DNA of 64,000 bases from Candidatus Poribacteria bacterium (GCA_022819945.1 JAJEGI010000068.1:39600-103599); one strand, 5' to 3'. Positions 17,934-27,426 are shown, counted from the first letter of the stretch. Notes: generated by a model from the letters alone, not told the origin. A program made the numbers and translations.

Positions 17934-18428
17934 TTATGTTGCGTGTCCAATCAGTAATACCGCTGCTGGCAACGAAGTCGCTTCGGCTTTTTCAAACGCC
18001 TTGCCAATACACGAAATATCGCTGTCTGTTCCTAACATCTCATAAGGTAAATTCCACGCTTGCAGGGTCGGTTCGAGGAAACTCGCTACAGAATCAATCC
18101 ATTGACCATCAGCATCTCGGTTGTGATACCCACGATACCCAATGAATACGACCACTGGCACCCGCATGTTGAACACTGTACCGCGGATTGCGTCACCTGA
18201 TTCCAGAAAACCGGTATTTTGAATAATTATCACCGGTTTCTTGCCACCCACATACAACCCCGATGCAATCGCAAATGCTTCACCTTCACGCGTTACCGTA
18301 ATAACCTCAATATCCAACTCGGTTCGCAAGAGTTCATAAATTCGGGCACTGCCGTTGTCAGGAACACCTACGGCATGCGTGATCCGCTGTTTTTTGAGTT
18401 CATTTACAATCTTTTCTGCTGATGCCAA
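17934..18428 (-). CDS. TPP-enzyme pyrimidine-binding domain, sulfopyruvate/phosphonopyruvate decarboxylase alpha-like
   Basis: 164 residues forming a single TPP-binding N-terminal (PYR) domain: GVPDNGSARIYELL, the cofactor-activating glutamate region VTREGEAFAIASGLYVGG, and the FNMRVPVVVFIGYRG core. Stand-alone PYR subunits of this size resemble ComD, the alpha subunit of sulfopyruvate decarboxylase, or the matching half of phosphonopyruvate decarboxylase, which need a separate PP-domain beta subunit. None is encoded alongside. Start is TTG 18428 with AGGAG 7-8 nt upstream. A heptamer repeat element lies directly upstream. Confidence 0.7.
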   Translation of the reverse strand: MASAEKIVNELKKQRITHAVGVPDNGSARIYELLRTELDIEVITVTREGEAFAIASGLYVGGKKPVIIIQNTGFLESGDAIRGTVFNMRVPVVVFIGYRGYHNRDADGQWIDSVASFLEPTLQAWNLPYEMLGTDSDISCIGKAFEKAEATSLPAAVLLIGHAT

Positions 18429-18449
18429 TGTGCACTCCTACTTCTTTTT

Positions 18450-18616
18450 CAGTCTTCAGTTATCAGTTCGGTTTTTCTGCGAAAAACCTTTCAGTCGTCA
18501 GTTACCAGTTGCCAGTACGGATTTTTTTCAAAAAATCCTTTTAGTTTTCAGTTAAGAGAAAGACTTGATGAATCAGGGCTCTCTCTCTTAACTGGTAACT
18601 GATAACTGGTAACTAT
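18450..18616 (-). repeat. Heptamer/hairpin intergenic element, copy A
   Basis: Contains opposed arrays of CAGTTA-type heptamers, the hairpin GGTTTTTC-TGC-GAAAAACC (18470-18488), a second hairpin GGATTTTTT-TC-AAAAAATCC (18519-18538) and long arms AGTTAAGAGA/TCTCTTAACT (18550-18593). On the minus strand it corresponds to copy B at 57685-57876, including the identical 19-nt hairpin in inverse orientation, and like copy B lies just upstream of a gene start. Confidence 0.8.
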
Positions 18617-18617
18617 T

Positions 18618-20561
18618 CTACTGTCTACCTTCAACCAACGCATCAACGACTGTCGGATCGGCAAGGGTTGAGGTATCACCGAGGTCAGAGATGTCGCCTT
18701 CCGCGATTTTGCGGAGGATACGGCGCATAATCTTGCCGGATCTTGTCTTCGGCAGTGCGGGTGTGAACTGAATCTTATCAGGCGTAGCGATAGGACCAAT
18801 GTGTTGGCGGACTGCCTGTTTGATACCCGTTTCTACCGCATCAGATGCCGATTCGCCTGTCATAAGCGTAACATAGGCATAGATACCTTGTCCCTTGATG
18901 TCGTGTGGGTAGCCGACGACGGCTGCCTCCGCGACTGCATCATGTTGCCCGATCGCGCCTTCAACCTCCGCGGTGCCTAATCGGTGTCCTGAGACATTCA
19001 GAACATCGTCCACGCGTCCAGTAATCCAATAGTAGCCATCTTCATCGCGTAGCACGCCGTCCCCTGTCATATAATAACCGGGGAATCGGCGGAAATAGGT
19101 GTCTAAAAACCGCTCATGATCGCCATAGACGGTTCGCATAATGCCGGGCCACGCCGTTTTAATGCAGAGATAACCCGTTGCAGGGTTGCCTTCCACCTCA
19201 TTCCCTGCCTCGTCTAATATCACCGGCTCAATGCCAAAGAATGGGAACGTTGCCGAACCCGGTTTCAGCGGTGTCGCAGCGGGTAGCGGTGTCATTAGGA
19301 TACCACCCGTTTCAGTTTGCCACCATGTATCCACAATCGGGCACCGTTTTTCACCGACGATGTTGTAATACCACAGCCATTCGGGTTCTTTAATCGGTTC
19401 ACCTACCGTGCCGAGTAACCTGAGCGTGGATTTATCATATTTTTCGACCCATGTATCGCCTTCTTTCATCAAGGCACGTAAAGCTGTCGGAGCGGTGTAG
19501 AAGATATTGATACGATGCTTTTCAACGACTTGCCAAAAACGTCCGAAGTCTGGGTAGTTCGGCACGCCTTCAAACATAATGCTAATCGCGCGATTGGCAA
19601 GCGGACCGTAGATAATATAAGAATGTCCGGTAATCCAGCCGATGTCGGCGGTACACCAATAGACATCACCTTCATGGTAGTCAAAGACCTGTTGATGTGT
19701 ATAGGACGTATAGACGAGATAACCCCCTGTGGTATGCAAGACACCCTTCGGTTTTCCTGTTGACCCGGAGGTATATAGAATGAAGAGCGGATCTTCGGCA
19801 GCCATGACTTCCGGTTCACATTCCGCGTCGGCATCCGCCATCGCTTCATGCCACCAGATATCGCGCGATGCGTCAAAATCAACTGTATCTCCTGTGCGTT
19901 CCACAACAACAACCTTTTCAATAGATGGACATTCTGCTACGGCTGCATCTGCGTTTGCCTTCATCGGAATATCGCTGCGGGGTCCCCGCATTGCGGTATC
20001 TTGCGTTATGAGCATTTTACACGCCGAGTCATTGATCCGATCTCGGAGAGATTCCGCTGAAAACGCACCGAAGACGATGGAATGGACGGCACCGATCCTT
20101 GCACACGCCAGCATTGCAATCGCCAATTCTGGCACCATCTGTAGGTAGATACAGACGCGATCGCCTTTTTCGATGCCTTGTGCTTTCAGCACATTGGCGA
20201 ACTTTTTGACCTCGGCGAGGAGTTCACTGAAGGTGAACGTCTTATCTTCGGATGGGTCGTTTCCCTCCCAGATAATAGCCGTTGCGTCGCCGTGTCCTGC
20301 CTCTACATGGCGGTCGAGACAGTTATAGCAAGCGTTCAGTGTGCCGCCTTCAAACCATTTGATTTCAGCGTTGACAAAATCGTAATCGCGAACCGTATGC
20401 CATTTTTGATACCACGTCAACCGTTCCGCAACCGTTGCCCAGAACGCTTCTGGGTCTTGAATTGATTCGGTATATTGTGCTTGATATGCTTCTAAACCGT
20501 CAACGTGTGCATCACCGATCGGATAAGCAGTTTCCACCGGTGGAAAAATATTGTTAGCCAT
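18618..20561 (-). CDS. acs: Acetyl-CoA synthetase (AMP-forming)
   Basis: Activates acetate to acetyl-CoA via acetyl-AMP in the cytoplasm. 647 residues, the normal family length. Motifs seen: P-loop-like [20 protein letters not shown] (A3), [10 protein letters not shown] (A5), GYYMTGDG and [17 protein letters not shown] (hinge, A7/A8), and the C-terminal acetylation-site motif [14 protein letters not shown] (A10). ATG 20561 has GGAGAT upstream at rather long spacing. It has its own consensus-like promoter. The heptamer element separates it from the TPP-domain gene. Confidence 0.96.
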   Translation of the reverse strand: MANNIFPPVETAYPIGDAHVDGLEAYQAQYTESIQDPEAFWATVAERLTWYQKWHTVRDYDFVNAEIKWFEGGTLNACYNCLDRHVEAGHGDATAIIWEGNDPSEDKTFTFSELLAEVKKFANVLKAQGIEKGDRVCIYLQMVPELAIAMLACARIGAVHSIVFGAFSAESLRDRINDSACKMLITQDTAMRGPRSDIPMKANADAAVAECPSIEKVVVVERTGDTVDFDASRDIWWHEAMADADAECEPEVMAAEDPLFILYTSGSTGKPKGVLHTTGGYLVYTSYTHQQVFDYHEGDVYWCTADIGWITGHSYIIYGPLANRAISIMFEGVPNYPDFGRFWQVVEKHRINIFYTAPTALRALMKEGDTWVEKYDKSTLRLLGTVGEPIKEPEWLWYYNIVGEKRCPIVDTWWQTETGGILMTPLPAATPLKPGSATFPFFGIEPVILDEAGNEVEGNPATGYLCIKTAWPGIMRTVYGDHERFLDTYFRRFPGYYMTGDGVLRDEDGYYWITGRVDDVLNVSGHRLGTAEVEGAIGQHDAVAEAAVVGYPHDIKGQGIYAYVTLMTGESASDAVETGIKQAVRQHIGPIATPDKIQFTPALPKTRSGKIMRRILRKIAEGDISDLGDTSTLADPTVVDALVEGRQ

Positions 20562-20631
20562 TTTATATTTTAATCTCCTCTACAAATCAATCTCCAGTTC
20601 TCAAAGTGCCTCTACAAATTGTATAGGACAT

Positions 20632-20660
20632 ATTTTATTACAAAACGGTGATCATGTCAA
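20632..20660 (-). promoter_or_regulatory. Sigma-70 promoter of acs
   Basis: On the minus strand: TTGACA (20660-20655), 17-nt spacer, TAAAAT (20637-20632), about 70 nt upstream of the acs ATG. Confidence 0.75.
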
Positions 20661-20699
20661 CTGCAATTATCTGAGCAATTTTGAGATCGAAAATATACC

Positions 20700-20729
20700 T
20701 TGCGCTTTTAATTGAAAATGAAGTATGAT
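20700..20729 (+). promoter_or_regulatory. Candidate promoter of the antidote-like gene
   Basis: TTGCGC (20700-20705), 18 nt, TATGAT (20724-20729); the AGGAG ribosome site and ATG 20752 follow within 25 nt. Hexamers match consensus only in part. Confidence 0.4.
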
Positions 20730-20751
20730 TATCAATCAAGGAGACACATCA

Positions 20752-21084
20752 ATGAGAAAAATGGGGAACTGGCGCGAGTATCAAATTAGAAGACTTGCTA
20801 ATGATCAGGAGGAAGCGATTGACTATCTCCAACTGACATTGGAGGAATATCATGCTGATGGCGATCTGACCTTCTTTCTAAAGGAGCTTCGGGTCTTTAT
20901 AGCATCACAAGGGGGAGTTGTTGAACTTTGCAAACGAACTGGTATGGATACCGAAACACTTTCAGACATGCTCTCTAATGAGGATGCTACACAATTATTA
21001 GATACGTTCAGCACTCTGTTGAACGCGCTTAAGCATCCGCCGGTGATTGAAGATACACACCCTATAAGAAATCCTCCCTTGTAG
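20752..21084 (+). CDS. Orphan HI1420/HigA-like addiction-module antidote
   Basis: 110 residues from ATG 20752, which has AAGGAG at good spacing; a longer frame from 20725 lacks one. The pattern IDYLQLTLEEYHADGDLTFFLKELR, then a helix-turn-helix region GGVVELCKRTGMDTETLSDML, matches the small antidote family typified by HI1420 that normally follows a RelE/HigB-like toxin gene. No toxin is found next to it, and the next gene is a NACHT NTPase. It may be a solitary antitoxin or regulator. Its TAG stop lies inside a TGTAGC dispersed repeat, so the end of the protein may have been set by repeat insertion. Confidence 0.65.
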   Translation: MRKMGNWREYQIRRLANDQEEAIDYLQLTLEEYHADGDLTFFLKELRVFIASQGGVVELCKRTGMDTETLSDMLSNEDATQLLDTFSTLLNALKHPPVIEDTHPIRNPPL

Positions 21085-21105
21085 CATAAACTTTTAGTTT
21101 GTGCC
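21080..21105 (+). repeat. TGTAGC hairpin repeat, copy 1
   Basis: TGTA followed by GCATAAACT-TTT-AGTTTGTGC, a 9-bp stem with one wobble. It overlaps the TAG stop of the antidote gene. Confidence 0.7.
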
Positions 21106-21171
21106 TCGTCCTTTCACAATCCAGGCGTGTAAAGTTTTTGGCGCGCAATTAGATTAATAAAAGCACAACCC

Positions 21172-21197
21172 TGTAGCATAGGCTGTTAGCCTGTGCC
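21172..21197 (+). repeat. TGTAGC hairpin repeat, copy 2
   Basis: TGTA followed by GCATAGGCT-GTT-AGCCTGTGC. Relative to copy 1, two stem pairs have changed on both arms (AA/TT to GG/CC), so pairing is kept. It is followed by CAAGTAT, nearly shared with copy 3 (CAAAGTAT). Confidence 0.7.
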
Positions 21198-21207
21198 AAG
21201 TATCGCC

Positions 21208-21235
21208 TGTAGCATAGCCTATTAGTTTCCTGTGC
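21208..21235 (+). repeat. TGTAGC hairpin repeat, copy 3 (degenerate)
   Basis: TGTAGCATAGCCTATTAG followed by a 2-nt-longer right arm ending CCTGTGC; pairing is imperfect. It lies only 10 nt after copy 2. Confidence 0.6.
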
Positions 21236-21332
21236 AAAGTATTTCCCAATCCGCGAAAATTCGAGATCCAGAAAACTATCGACAAAATATTTGCACACCC
21301 CAAAGTGCTGTTTTATGTTTTATCAATCTGGG

Positions 21333-21363
21333 TTGGCATTTGCTTTACCGGATATGGTATAAT
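21333..21363 (+). promoter_or_regulatory. Candidate extended -10 promoter for the NACHT gene
   Basis: TGGTATAAT (21355-21363) is a perfect extended -10; the best -35 is TTGGCA (21333-21338) with a long 19-nt spacer. It lies ~180 nt upstream of the ATG. Confidence 0.45.
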
Positions 21364-21546
21364 TGCCCTGAGAATAAAACTTGTCAGATAAGTAAGCTCA
21401 AGATAAAGAAAAGGTGTGAATAGGTTAGGCAAAAATGTTTGGTCTAACGAGGAGTTCTGTTAGTAGAAAACTCACCGCATGTTCGCGATTTTTCATAGAT
21501 TTTCGTTCGGTTAACGTTAGATCTAATTGAAACAGGCAGGTAAGCA

Positions 21547-23817
21547 ATGCTTGGATGGATTTTAAAAAAGGTGCTTCCAATATTTTCAAAAGAAGTATGG
21601 GAGCGCGTTAAGAAGCGCGTTAAGAACAGATACCAAGATTCAAAAAACGCCTCTCATGACTACAATAGCCCCTACAAGAAACGTCACTGCCAACTCCAAG
21701 CCTTCTGCGTTGGAATGGAAGCGGAGAGATCGGTTGACGACGTTTATGTAATCGTTCAGTTCCTGGCTAAAAGGAAAGCAATAAAGCATAACTCTATTGA
21801 AGACATTGGAAAGGTATTTCTACAGAAAGATAGAGGGTATTTCACTTCAACTTCAGATGAACGCCAAGAAGGAATGAGGGTTGCTAATAACGAACAGTAT
21901 CTGATGGTACTCGGTGGTCCTGGAGTCGGAAAATCGACCTTTCTCCGTAAGGTTGGACTTGAAGCATTGAAAAGAGAGAATGGGAGCTTTGAACACGAAT
22001 CTACTCCCGTTTTTCTTGAACTGAAGCGATTCACCGAGGATCCGATTGATATAGAGGCATGGATTATCAACGAGTTTAAGGTATGTGGCTATCCGGATCC
22101 GCAGAGACACGCCAATGCTAAGTTGGAAGCGGGTGAACTGCTAATACTTTTTGATGGTCTTGACGAGGTACCAAAGCCGAACGTTAAGAACGTCATCAAT
22201 AAAATTAGGGATTTCGTCCATCAATATAGCCAAAACCGCTTTATCGTTTCCTGCCGGGTAGGAGCGTACAAAGGAGAGTTTTCGGATTTCACTGTAGTGG
22301 AGATAGCAGACTTTGATGATTCACAGATTCAGGATTATATCGACAATCGGTTTGCATCAGCGTCCAATCGAAAGAAGAAAACTGCCCAACGGTGTTGGCA
22401 AGCATTGAATGCCTCAGAGCATCAAGCAATCAAAGCGTTAGCACAGAATCCTTTATCACTCGCGCTATTGTGTCAGGTTTATGAAGACTCACAAGATTTC
22501 CAATCAAGTCAAGCGATGTTGTATGAAAAAATTTTTAACATTTTTCTCAAAAAGTGGACAGCAGAGAAGCATGTTCATAGAGACCCACCAATGAGTCCGT
22601 ATTTGGCTATCCCGACTGTAAAGGATCTACTTTCTGAAATTGCAGCAGAAAACTTTAAGGCAGACCGCCTTGTTTTCAGTGAGGACGAACTCACCAATCA
22701 GATTCAAGAATTCTACCAACGTAGGACTGATATATCCTCAGGATTTGATGCTTCCGGAATCTTAGACGCAATTCTTGTTGATCCAGGGCTTTTCGTTGAA
22801 CGGGCTAATGGCATCTACTCTTTCTTTCACCTAACGTTTCAAGAGTATTTAACGGCGAATCACATCGTAGGAGACAAGAGTTCGATCCAAGACTTGGTAA
22901 ATCAGCATTTACACGACGAGCGGTGGCGAGAAGTGTTCTTACTAACTGCTGGACTGATGCGCGAAGCAGACGACTTACTTGAAGCAATGGAATCGGAAGC
23001 CTCTGAATCCATCAACACTGATGGTCTTAAATCGCTATTGCGGTGGGCAGAACGGATCACAGACACCACAGACAACCGATACAGTAGACATGGTAAACGA
23101 GTTTTTGCCATCCGTCAATATTCTCTTCTGTGCCAACTGAATAAGTTTCATGAAACGGTCAAGTGTAAGAATAGAGATTCTCAAAATTCCTACCCCAACC
23201 TCGGTTTCAACCTCTATCACACCCTCGACCAAGATATCTATTCAGACCTATACCAAAACCTCTCCACAGACCACTATATTGCCACAGACCTCTATATCGA
23301 CCTCTTAGAGGACTGCAACATCTTACGAGACCAAGATCTCCACTCAGATATCAACTGCTACCTCAACCAAGTCTACCACCTTAGTTTTGTTCTACTTCCC
23401 TATCACGATTTTTACCGTTATATAGACGCAGACTTCCATTCCTCTAACTTCTCTAAATCTGGAGATAGGTTTGATAAAGAATTAAGCGAACGGATAAAAG
23501 TTGTTAAGCGTACAAAGGAGACACAAATCTTCAAAGGCGCGGATTTACAGAGAATGATTCAAAGGTTTAATGAAGAACGGGAATTCATCAAGGCGGTAGG
23601 GAAAGGAGAATCTGTTGAACCTCCAACGGAGTCTATTCACGATACATGGCTCGCTGTTTTGGGTATCACTGACGACATGCTCGCAATTTCATACGAAGAG
23701 TTGAAGAACTGTTATCGGTATTTCCGCGCAGTAGATATCATCCTTGCGTGTAAAGAAGCGGCTGGGCGCGTTTCACCTAAAGTATGGCAGAAAATTGAAG
23801 AGAGGCTTCTGGCTTAA
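21547..23817 (+). CDS. NACHT-domain NTPase (NLR-like, probable anti-phage protein)
   Basis: 756 residues. N-terminal helical segment (1-~100), then a STAND NTPase core: Walker A GGPGVGKST (123-131), Walker B LLILFDGLDEV (198-208), the sensor strand RFIVSCRVGAYKG (~231-243) and the winged-helix/superhelical region with FFHLTFQEYLTA typical of bacterial NACHT proteins. Residues ~545-640 are a Tyr/Asp/Leu-rich low-complexity segment (repeats of the type D-x-Y-x-DL), ahead of a compact C-terminal domain. Bacterial NACHT proteins are known anti-phage sensors/effectors, and the adjacent restriction-modification and toxin-antitoxin genes support that role. No enzymatic effector domain is recognised at the N-terminus. 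Confidence 0.85.
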   Translation: MLGWILKKVLPIFSKEVWERVKKRVKNRYQDSKNASHDYNSPYKKRHCQLQAFCVGMEAERSVDDVYVIVQFLAKRKAIKHNSIEDIGKVFLQKDRGYFTSTSDERQEGMRVANNEQYLMVLGGPGVGKSTFLRKVGLEALKRENGSFEHESTPVFLELKRFTEDPIDIEAWIINEFKVCGYPDPQRHANAKLEAGELLILFDGLDEVPKPNVKNVINKIRDFVHQYSQNRFIVSCRVGAYKGEFSDFTVVEIADFDDSQIQDYIDNRFASASNRKKKTAQRCWQALNASEHQAIKALAQNPLSLALLCQVYEDSQDFQSSQAMLYEKIFNIFLKKWTAEKHVHRDPPMSPYLAIPTVKDLLSEIAAENFKADRLVFSEDELTNQIQEFYQRRTDISSGFDASGILDAILVDPGLFVERANGIYSFFHLTFQEYLTANHIVGDKSSIQDLVNQHLHDERWREVFLLTAGLMREADDLLEAMESEASESINTDGLKSLLRWAERITDTTDNRYSRHGKRVFAIRQYSLLCQLNKFHETVKCKNRDSQNSYPNLGFNLYHTLDQDIYSDLYQNLSTDHYIATDLYIDLLEDCNILRDQDLHSDINCYLNQVYHLSFVLLPYHDFYRYIDADFHSSNFSKSGDRFDKELSERIKVVKRTKETQIFKGADLQRMIQRFNEEREFIKAVGKGESVEPPTESIHDTWLAVLGITDDMLAISYEELKNCYRYFRAVDIILACKEAAGRVSPKVWQKIEERLLA

Positions 23818-23855
23818 GGGACAGGAGAATACGGAAAATTTTTACATCCGAAATA

Positions 23856-25244
23856 TCAAGGAGCCTGTGAAACAGATTCCAACCAGTTGATAGCGGCTTG
23901 CTCATCCTGTTCAATGGCGATTTCCACTGCGCGTTTAGCGTATTCCAGAAGTGCTTTAGCGTGCTTCCGTAGGTTGAAGGATTCGATGACTTTCTGTTGG
24001 ATTTCAGCCTGTTTCTCTTGGGACAAAATGGGAATAGGAAAATCCAAAATATCATCATCATCTAAGGTAGGATAAGAGGTTCCGGTATTGGGTTTTAAAG
24101 ACCATGTTAAAAAAAGTTTAGACCGTAAACAGGCTAACAAAGTTTCTTTGTTAATTCGTCCGTTTTCCCTCAATACACAGAAGGCACCGCTTCCAACGTA
24201 CCCATCTTCTTGAATAGTGGTAATCGCACCTCTGTAGGTTCTAACTTTGGAGACGATAACATCGCCCTTTTTCAACACTCGCTTTGCATTTGCTGGGAGA
24301 TCTTTACCTAAAATTTCTTCTACCATTACTTCCCCCGTAGAAACGTTGACGCTTCCTATTTCTACATAGCGATATAACTTCTCCGGCTCTATTTCAAAAA
24401 TGATCTTACTCTGCTCACATTCATTTCTAATGCTCGTATGCCCATTTGAGTAGTTTTTTATCCCTTTTTCTATATCCCCGTATTTTGGCTGGAAGTAATC
24501 CGCGTCAATGCGTTCCGCGCGTTGCATACTTTCATAATCCGTGGCAAAGGTTAACTTGTGCTGTGGTTGCCAATCAGCGAGTCCAAGTTCGCTCAGAAGA
24601 AGGGTTTGGGTTTCGGCATACCGAATCTTTGATAACTCCGTTAAATCCTTCGATTCAAGATAGATTTTTTCGATCACGGGTGGAAGGTTTTCCAAATTCG
24701 GTACAGGAATTTGATATAAAAAATACGGAGCAACTTCAGGTTGAGCACTACCGTACTTACCTTTCTCTATTAATGCTATGCCGTGTTTTGTATTGAGAAA
24801 AATAGCGAGAAAGAAAGGGTTTAAGTTTCCGCTTTGGACAATAAAAGTATGAGACGATGAAATAGCGTGATTATCCTCAAGATAGATAGCACACTGACCT
24901 GCATTTGCCCCTGATCGCGTTATTAGAATATCTTTGTAATGGACGGTGTTGTCTTGTAAACGCTCTGCATCTTCTTCCGATATGTAAACAGGGTTAGATG
25001 TCAGGTCAATGGAGAGTGGACGCACGTTTTGTGCTCTTAAAAACAGAACGCTATTATCTACATAATTTCGCTTTATCTCTTTGGGGTGCCTGATGTTAAC
25101 TTGGAAGTCAATGAGTCTGTGCGAACCAATCGCTTCAAGTCGGCGTTGAACCTGTAGATAATCGGAGCGAAAAAACTCTGCATCAAACCGCAGAGAATGG
25201 GAAGCATCCACTATAGATTGGTAATCAACGATAGAATACTGCAT
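23856..25244 (-). CDS. Restriction-modification specificity subunit (HsdS-like)
   Basis: 462 residues from ATG 25242-25244; an upstream TTG (25262) would overlap the methylase gene but lacks a ribosome site. It has the two-TRD layout of type I/IIB S subunits: a first target-recognition half (to ~200) ending in a QIPVPNLENLPPVIEKIY helix, a central conserved region, and a second half with GTSYPTLDDDDILDFPIPIL and the dimer-forming C-terminal helix (EKQAEIQQKVIESF). It sets DNA sequence recognition for the nuclease-methylase encoded 8 nt upstream. It is convergent with the NACHT gene (38 nt between stops). Confidence 0.87.
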   Translation of the reverse strand: MQYSIVDYQSIVDASHSLRFDAEFFRSDYLQVQRRLEAIGSHRLIDFQVNIRHPKEIKRNYVDNSVLFLRAQNVRPLSIDLTSNPVYISEEDAERLQDNTVHYKDILITRSGANAGQCAIYLEDNHAISSSHTFIVQSGNLNPFFLAIFLNTKHGIALIEKGKYGSAQPEVAPYFLYQIPVPNLENLPPVIEKIYLESKDLTELSKIRYAETQTLLLSELGLADWQPQHKLTFATDYESMQRAERIDADYFQPKYGDIEKGIKNYSNGHTSIRNECEQSKIIFEIEPEKLYRYVEIGSVNVSTGEVMVEEILGKDLPANAKRVLKKGDVIVSKVRTYRGAITTIQEDGYVGSGAFCVLRENGRINKETLLACLRSKLFLTWSLKPNTGTSYPTLDDDDILDFPIPILSQEKQAEIQQKVIESFNLRKHAKALLEYAKRAVEIAIEQDEQAAINWLESVSQAP

Positions 25245-25252
25245 TATTGCGC

Positions 25253-27334
25253 TTAGCTCCAAAAACTTAAATCTTCACGCTTTGCCCATTCAATAAAAGC
25301 TTCCGCGATTCCATCACGGAGCTCCTCGTTGTGGTTGTGTAAATCGTGATCAACAATCAGATGCCCGTTTTTGTCCAATTTGTGCTGCCCATCACTATTT
25401 TCCAAAAAAACATAATCGCCGGAATTATCTTTACCGCCTTTCTCACTCACCGCTAAAAAGACATTGTAGTTATCGACTTTTGGGCAAAGATGACCCTTAG
25501 TTGGATCATCGTTCCACTTTTGCACGAATAGCACGCTCGTTTTGGTGCCGGTATGCGGTTTGAAGGTGTTACCGTGCAAACTGACGATAGCCAAGATACG
25601 GGCGCGTTCGGCGATAAATTCTCGGACGTATCTATCAGAGGTGTTGTTAAATCTGCCCTGCGGTAACACAATCGCCATACGGCCACCGGGTTTAAGGAAA
25701 TCAAGATTGCGTTCAATAAACAGGATATCGCGCCCAACTTTGGTGTGTGCTTTGCCGTTCTGCTTAAAGGTGAGGTTGTATTGATGGAGGATACGGCTCT
25801 CCTTGATATCCCCAGCAAAAGGTGGATTCGCCATTAAAATATCGAAACCAAACAACTTGTTCTCGTCTTGTTCCATCCTTAATGCTTTGAGACGATCAAA
25901 ACCGTCGCCATAAGTACGGATCCAGCTGCTATTTTTCTCTGTGCTGTCGTCCCACCGCTCATAGTCCAATGTGTTGAGGTGTAAGACGTTCGTTTCGCCG
26001 TCGCCTGCGATCAGGTTGAGGGTTCTCGCCACTCGGACAGTCTTTTCGTCGAAATCAATCCCAAACACTTTGAGGACATGCGCTTTATCCGTTTCGGGGA
26101 TTTCTGCATTGGTGAAGAGCGTCCCGGTCAGTTTGAAAATGGTATGCACCGGAAACCCACAACTCCCCGCGGCGGTGTCAATCATATATTCCCCTGGCTG
26201 AGGATTGAGCATCTTAACACACATATCTATGACGTGGCGTGGCGTGAAGTATTGCCCTTTTTCACCTTTTGCAGATTTACTCACCAGATATTCAAACGCT
26301 TCATCAACAACTTGTAGATTGGAGTTGAACAACTTTATATCTTGCAAACTTGAAACACAGACCGCGAGGTGGCTGTCCGAGAGTTCAAACGTTGAATGTT
26401 CCGGAAAAACGCCTTTCCACTGGTCTCTTGCCTCGTCAAAAAGTCGCTGAATTTTGGTTTTGAGTTCGGTGTCGGTTTGACCGGTGTTTCTGAATGCCAT
26501 GACTCGAAATCCATCATCCGAAATATCTTCCGCTCCCAGCCGAATAATATCATAGTCCGATTCATAAGTTACACCGGTCCCGTGTGCTTTGTGGGTATTT
26601 TGTGCCTGACGAACAAAATAATCAATAATGCCTTTATCTTTATAACTGAGTGCCTCATCATAGAGTTTAGTAAAGATGAGTTTGAAGACTTCTTCAAAGA
26701 CATCTACGCCTGCATTGGCGAGTACCTCATCCTCTAATTCCAAAATAATGTCTTTTAAAGATTTTCGCTCTGTGACGAGTTTGTCCTTAAGTATGAGGTC
26801 CTTAAGGGTAAAACGTTCGCTGAGGATATCCGCCAAAGTCTGATCAACGTTAGGGATATCGGTGATGTCTTCAAAATAGTTTGGGTCTCTCCGGTGGTAG
26901 TGCGAAATCTGTTGTCCGTTTGTCCATACAGCGATAGGCGCGCCAGTAGCGTTGCAGTAAGAACGGAGTTGCGCCTTGCCATCTTGGAGTTTCGGTTTTT
27001 TCACTTCAACGATAATGTAGGGGGTATCGGTTCTGTCTTTGTCAAGGATAACAATGTCAGCGCGTTTCTTTTCTCTACCGAAGTTGACAAGGTGTTCAAA
27101 ACGTATACGTTCTCGGGGATAATGGTATCGGTTCAGGAGGCGTTCCACATACAGTTGACGGATAAGTTCTTCAGGTTTTAGGTGGACTGCCTTCCCTCGA
27201 ATCGGGCAGTAGGTGATGGGTGTTTTTTTGCCCTCTATCCTTTGACATAAGCTCTGAATTTCAGATGTGTCGAATAGATCAAGGTGGTAGTTGCTATCTC
27301 TGAGTATCGTTTGGATAATATCGGGCTGTGTCAT
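25253..27334 (-). CDS. Fused restriction nuclease-adenine methylase, BcgI-like or type I-related
   Basis: 693 residues. The N-terminus (~30-150) is an HsdR-N-type PD-(D/E)xK nuclease domain: GREKKRADIVILD followed by PYIIVEVKKPK, giving the Asp and Glu-x-Lys of the active site. A helical linker leads to an N6-adenine methylase of the HsdM type: GQYFTPRHVIDMCVKML (~315), SAM-binding DTAAGSCGFP, and catalytic NPPF (~495). There is no SF2 helicase/translocase, and no hsdR gene is nearby. One polypeptide for cutting plus methylation with a separate S subunit is the arrangement of BcgI (type IIB). It could also be a type I relative whose translocase lies elsewhere. Confidence 0.85.
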   Translation of the reverse strand: MTQPDIIQTILRDSNYHLDLFDTSEIQSLCQRIEGKKTPITYCPIRGKAVHLKPEELIRQLYVERLLNRYHYPRERIRFEHLVNFGREKKRADIVILDKDRTDTPYIIVEVKKPKLQDGKAQLRSYCNATGAPIAVWTNGQQISHYHRRDPNYFEDITDIPNVDQTLADILSERFTLKDLILKDKLVTERKSLKDIILELEDEVLANAGVDVFEEVFKLIFTKLYDEALSYKDKGIIDYFVRQAQNTHKAHGTGVTYESDYDIIRLGAEDISDDGFRVMAFRNTGQTDTELKTKIQRLFDEARDQWKGVFPEHSTFELSDSHLAVCVSSLQDIKLFNSNLQVVDEAFEYLVSKSAKGEKGQYFTPRHVIDMCVKMLNPQPGEYMIDTAAGSCGFPVHTIFKLTGTLFTNAEIPETDKAHVLKVFGIDFDEKTVRVARTLNLIAGDGETNVLHLNTLDYERWDDSTEKNSSWIRTYGDGFDRLKALRMEQDENKLFGFDILMANPPFAGDIKESRILHQYNLTFKQNGKAHTKVGRDILFIERNLDFLKPGGRMAIVLPQGRFNNTSDRYVREFIAERARILAIVSLHGNTFKPHTGTKTSVLFVQKWNDDPTKGHLCPKVDNYNVFLAVSEKGGKDNSGDYVFLENSDGQHKLDKNGHLIVDHDLHNHNEELRDGIAEAFIEWAKREDLSFWS

Positions 27335-27426
27335 AGTTTTCTGTCTGTTGAAACTTGTTTGCTTCGTTCCCTTATTTTTTTAAGACTAAAATCCAATCCG
27401 TGTGAATTTGTTCTTTTCTGGGCATC

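Larger units (their letters stand above)
21085..21546 (+). other. Gap between antidote-like and NACHT genes
   Basis: 462 bp with the three TGTAGC repeats (21080-21243), then unique sequence with a promoter-like TATAAT at 21358-21363. The last ~180 bp before the NACHT ATG would be a long untranslated leader; I see no ORF or clear RNA structure in it. Confidence 0.6.
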
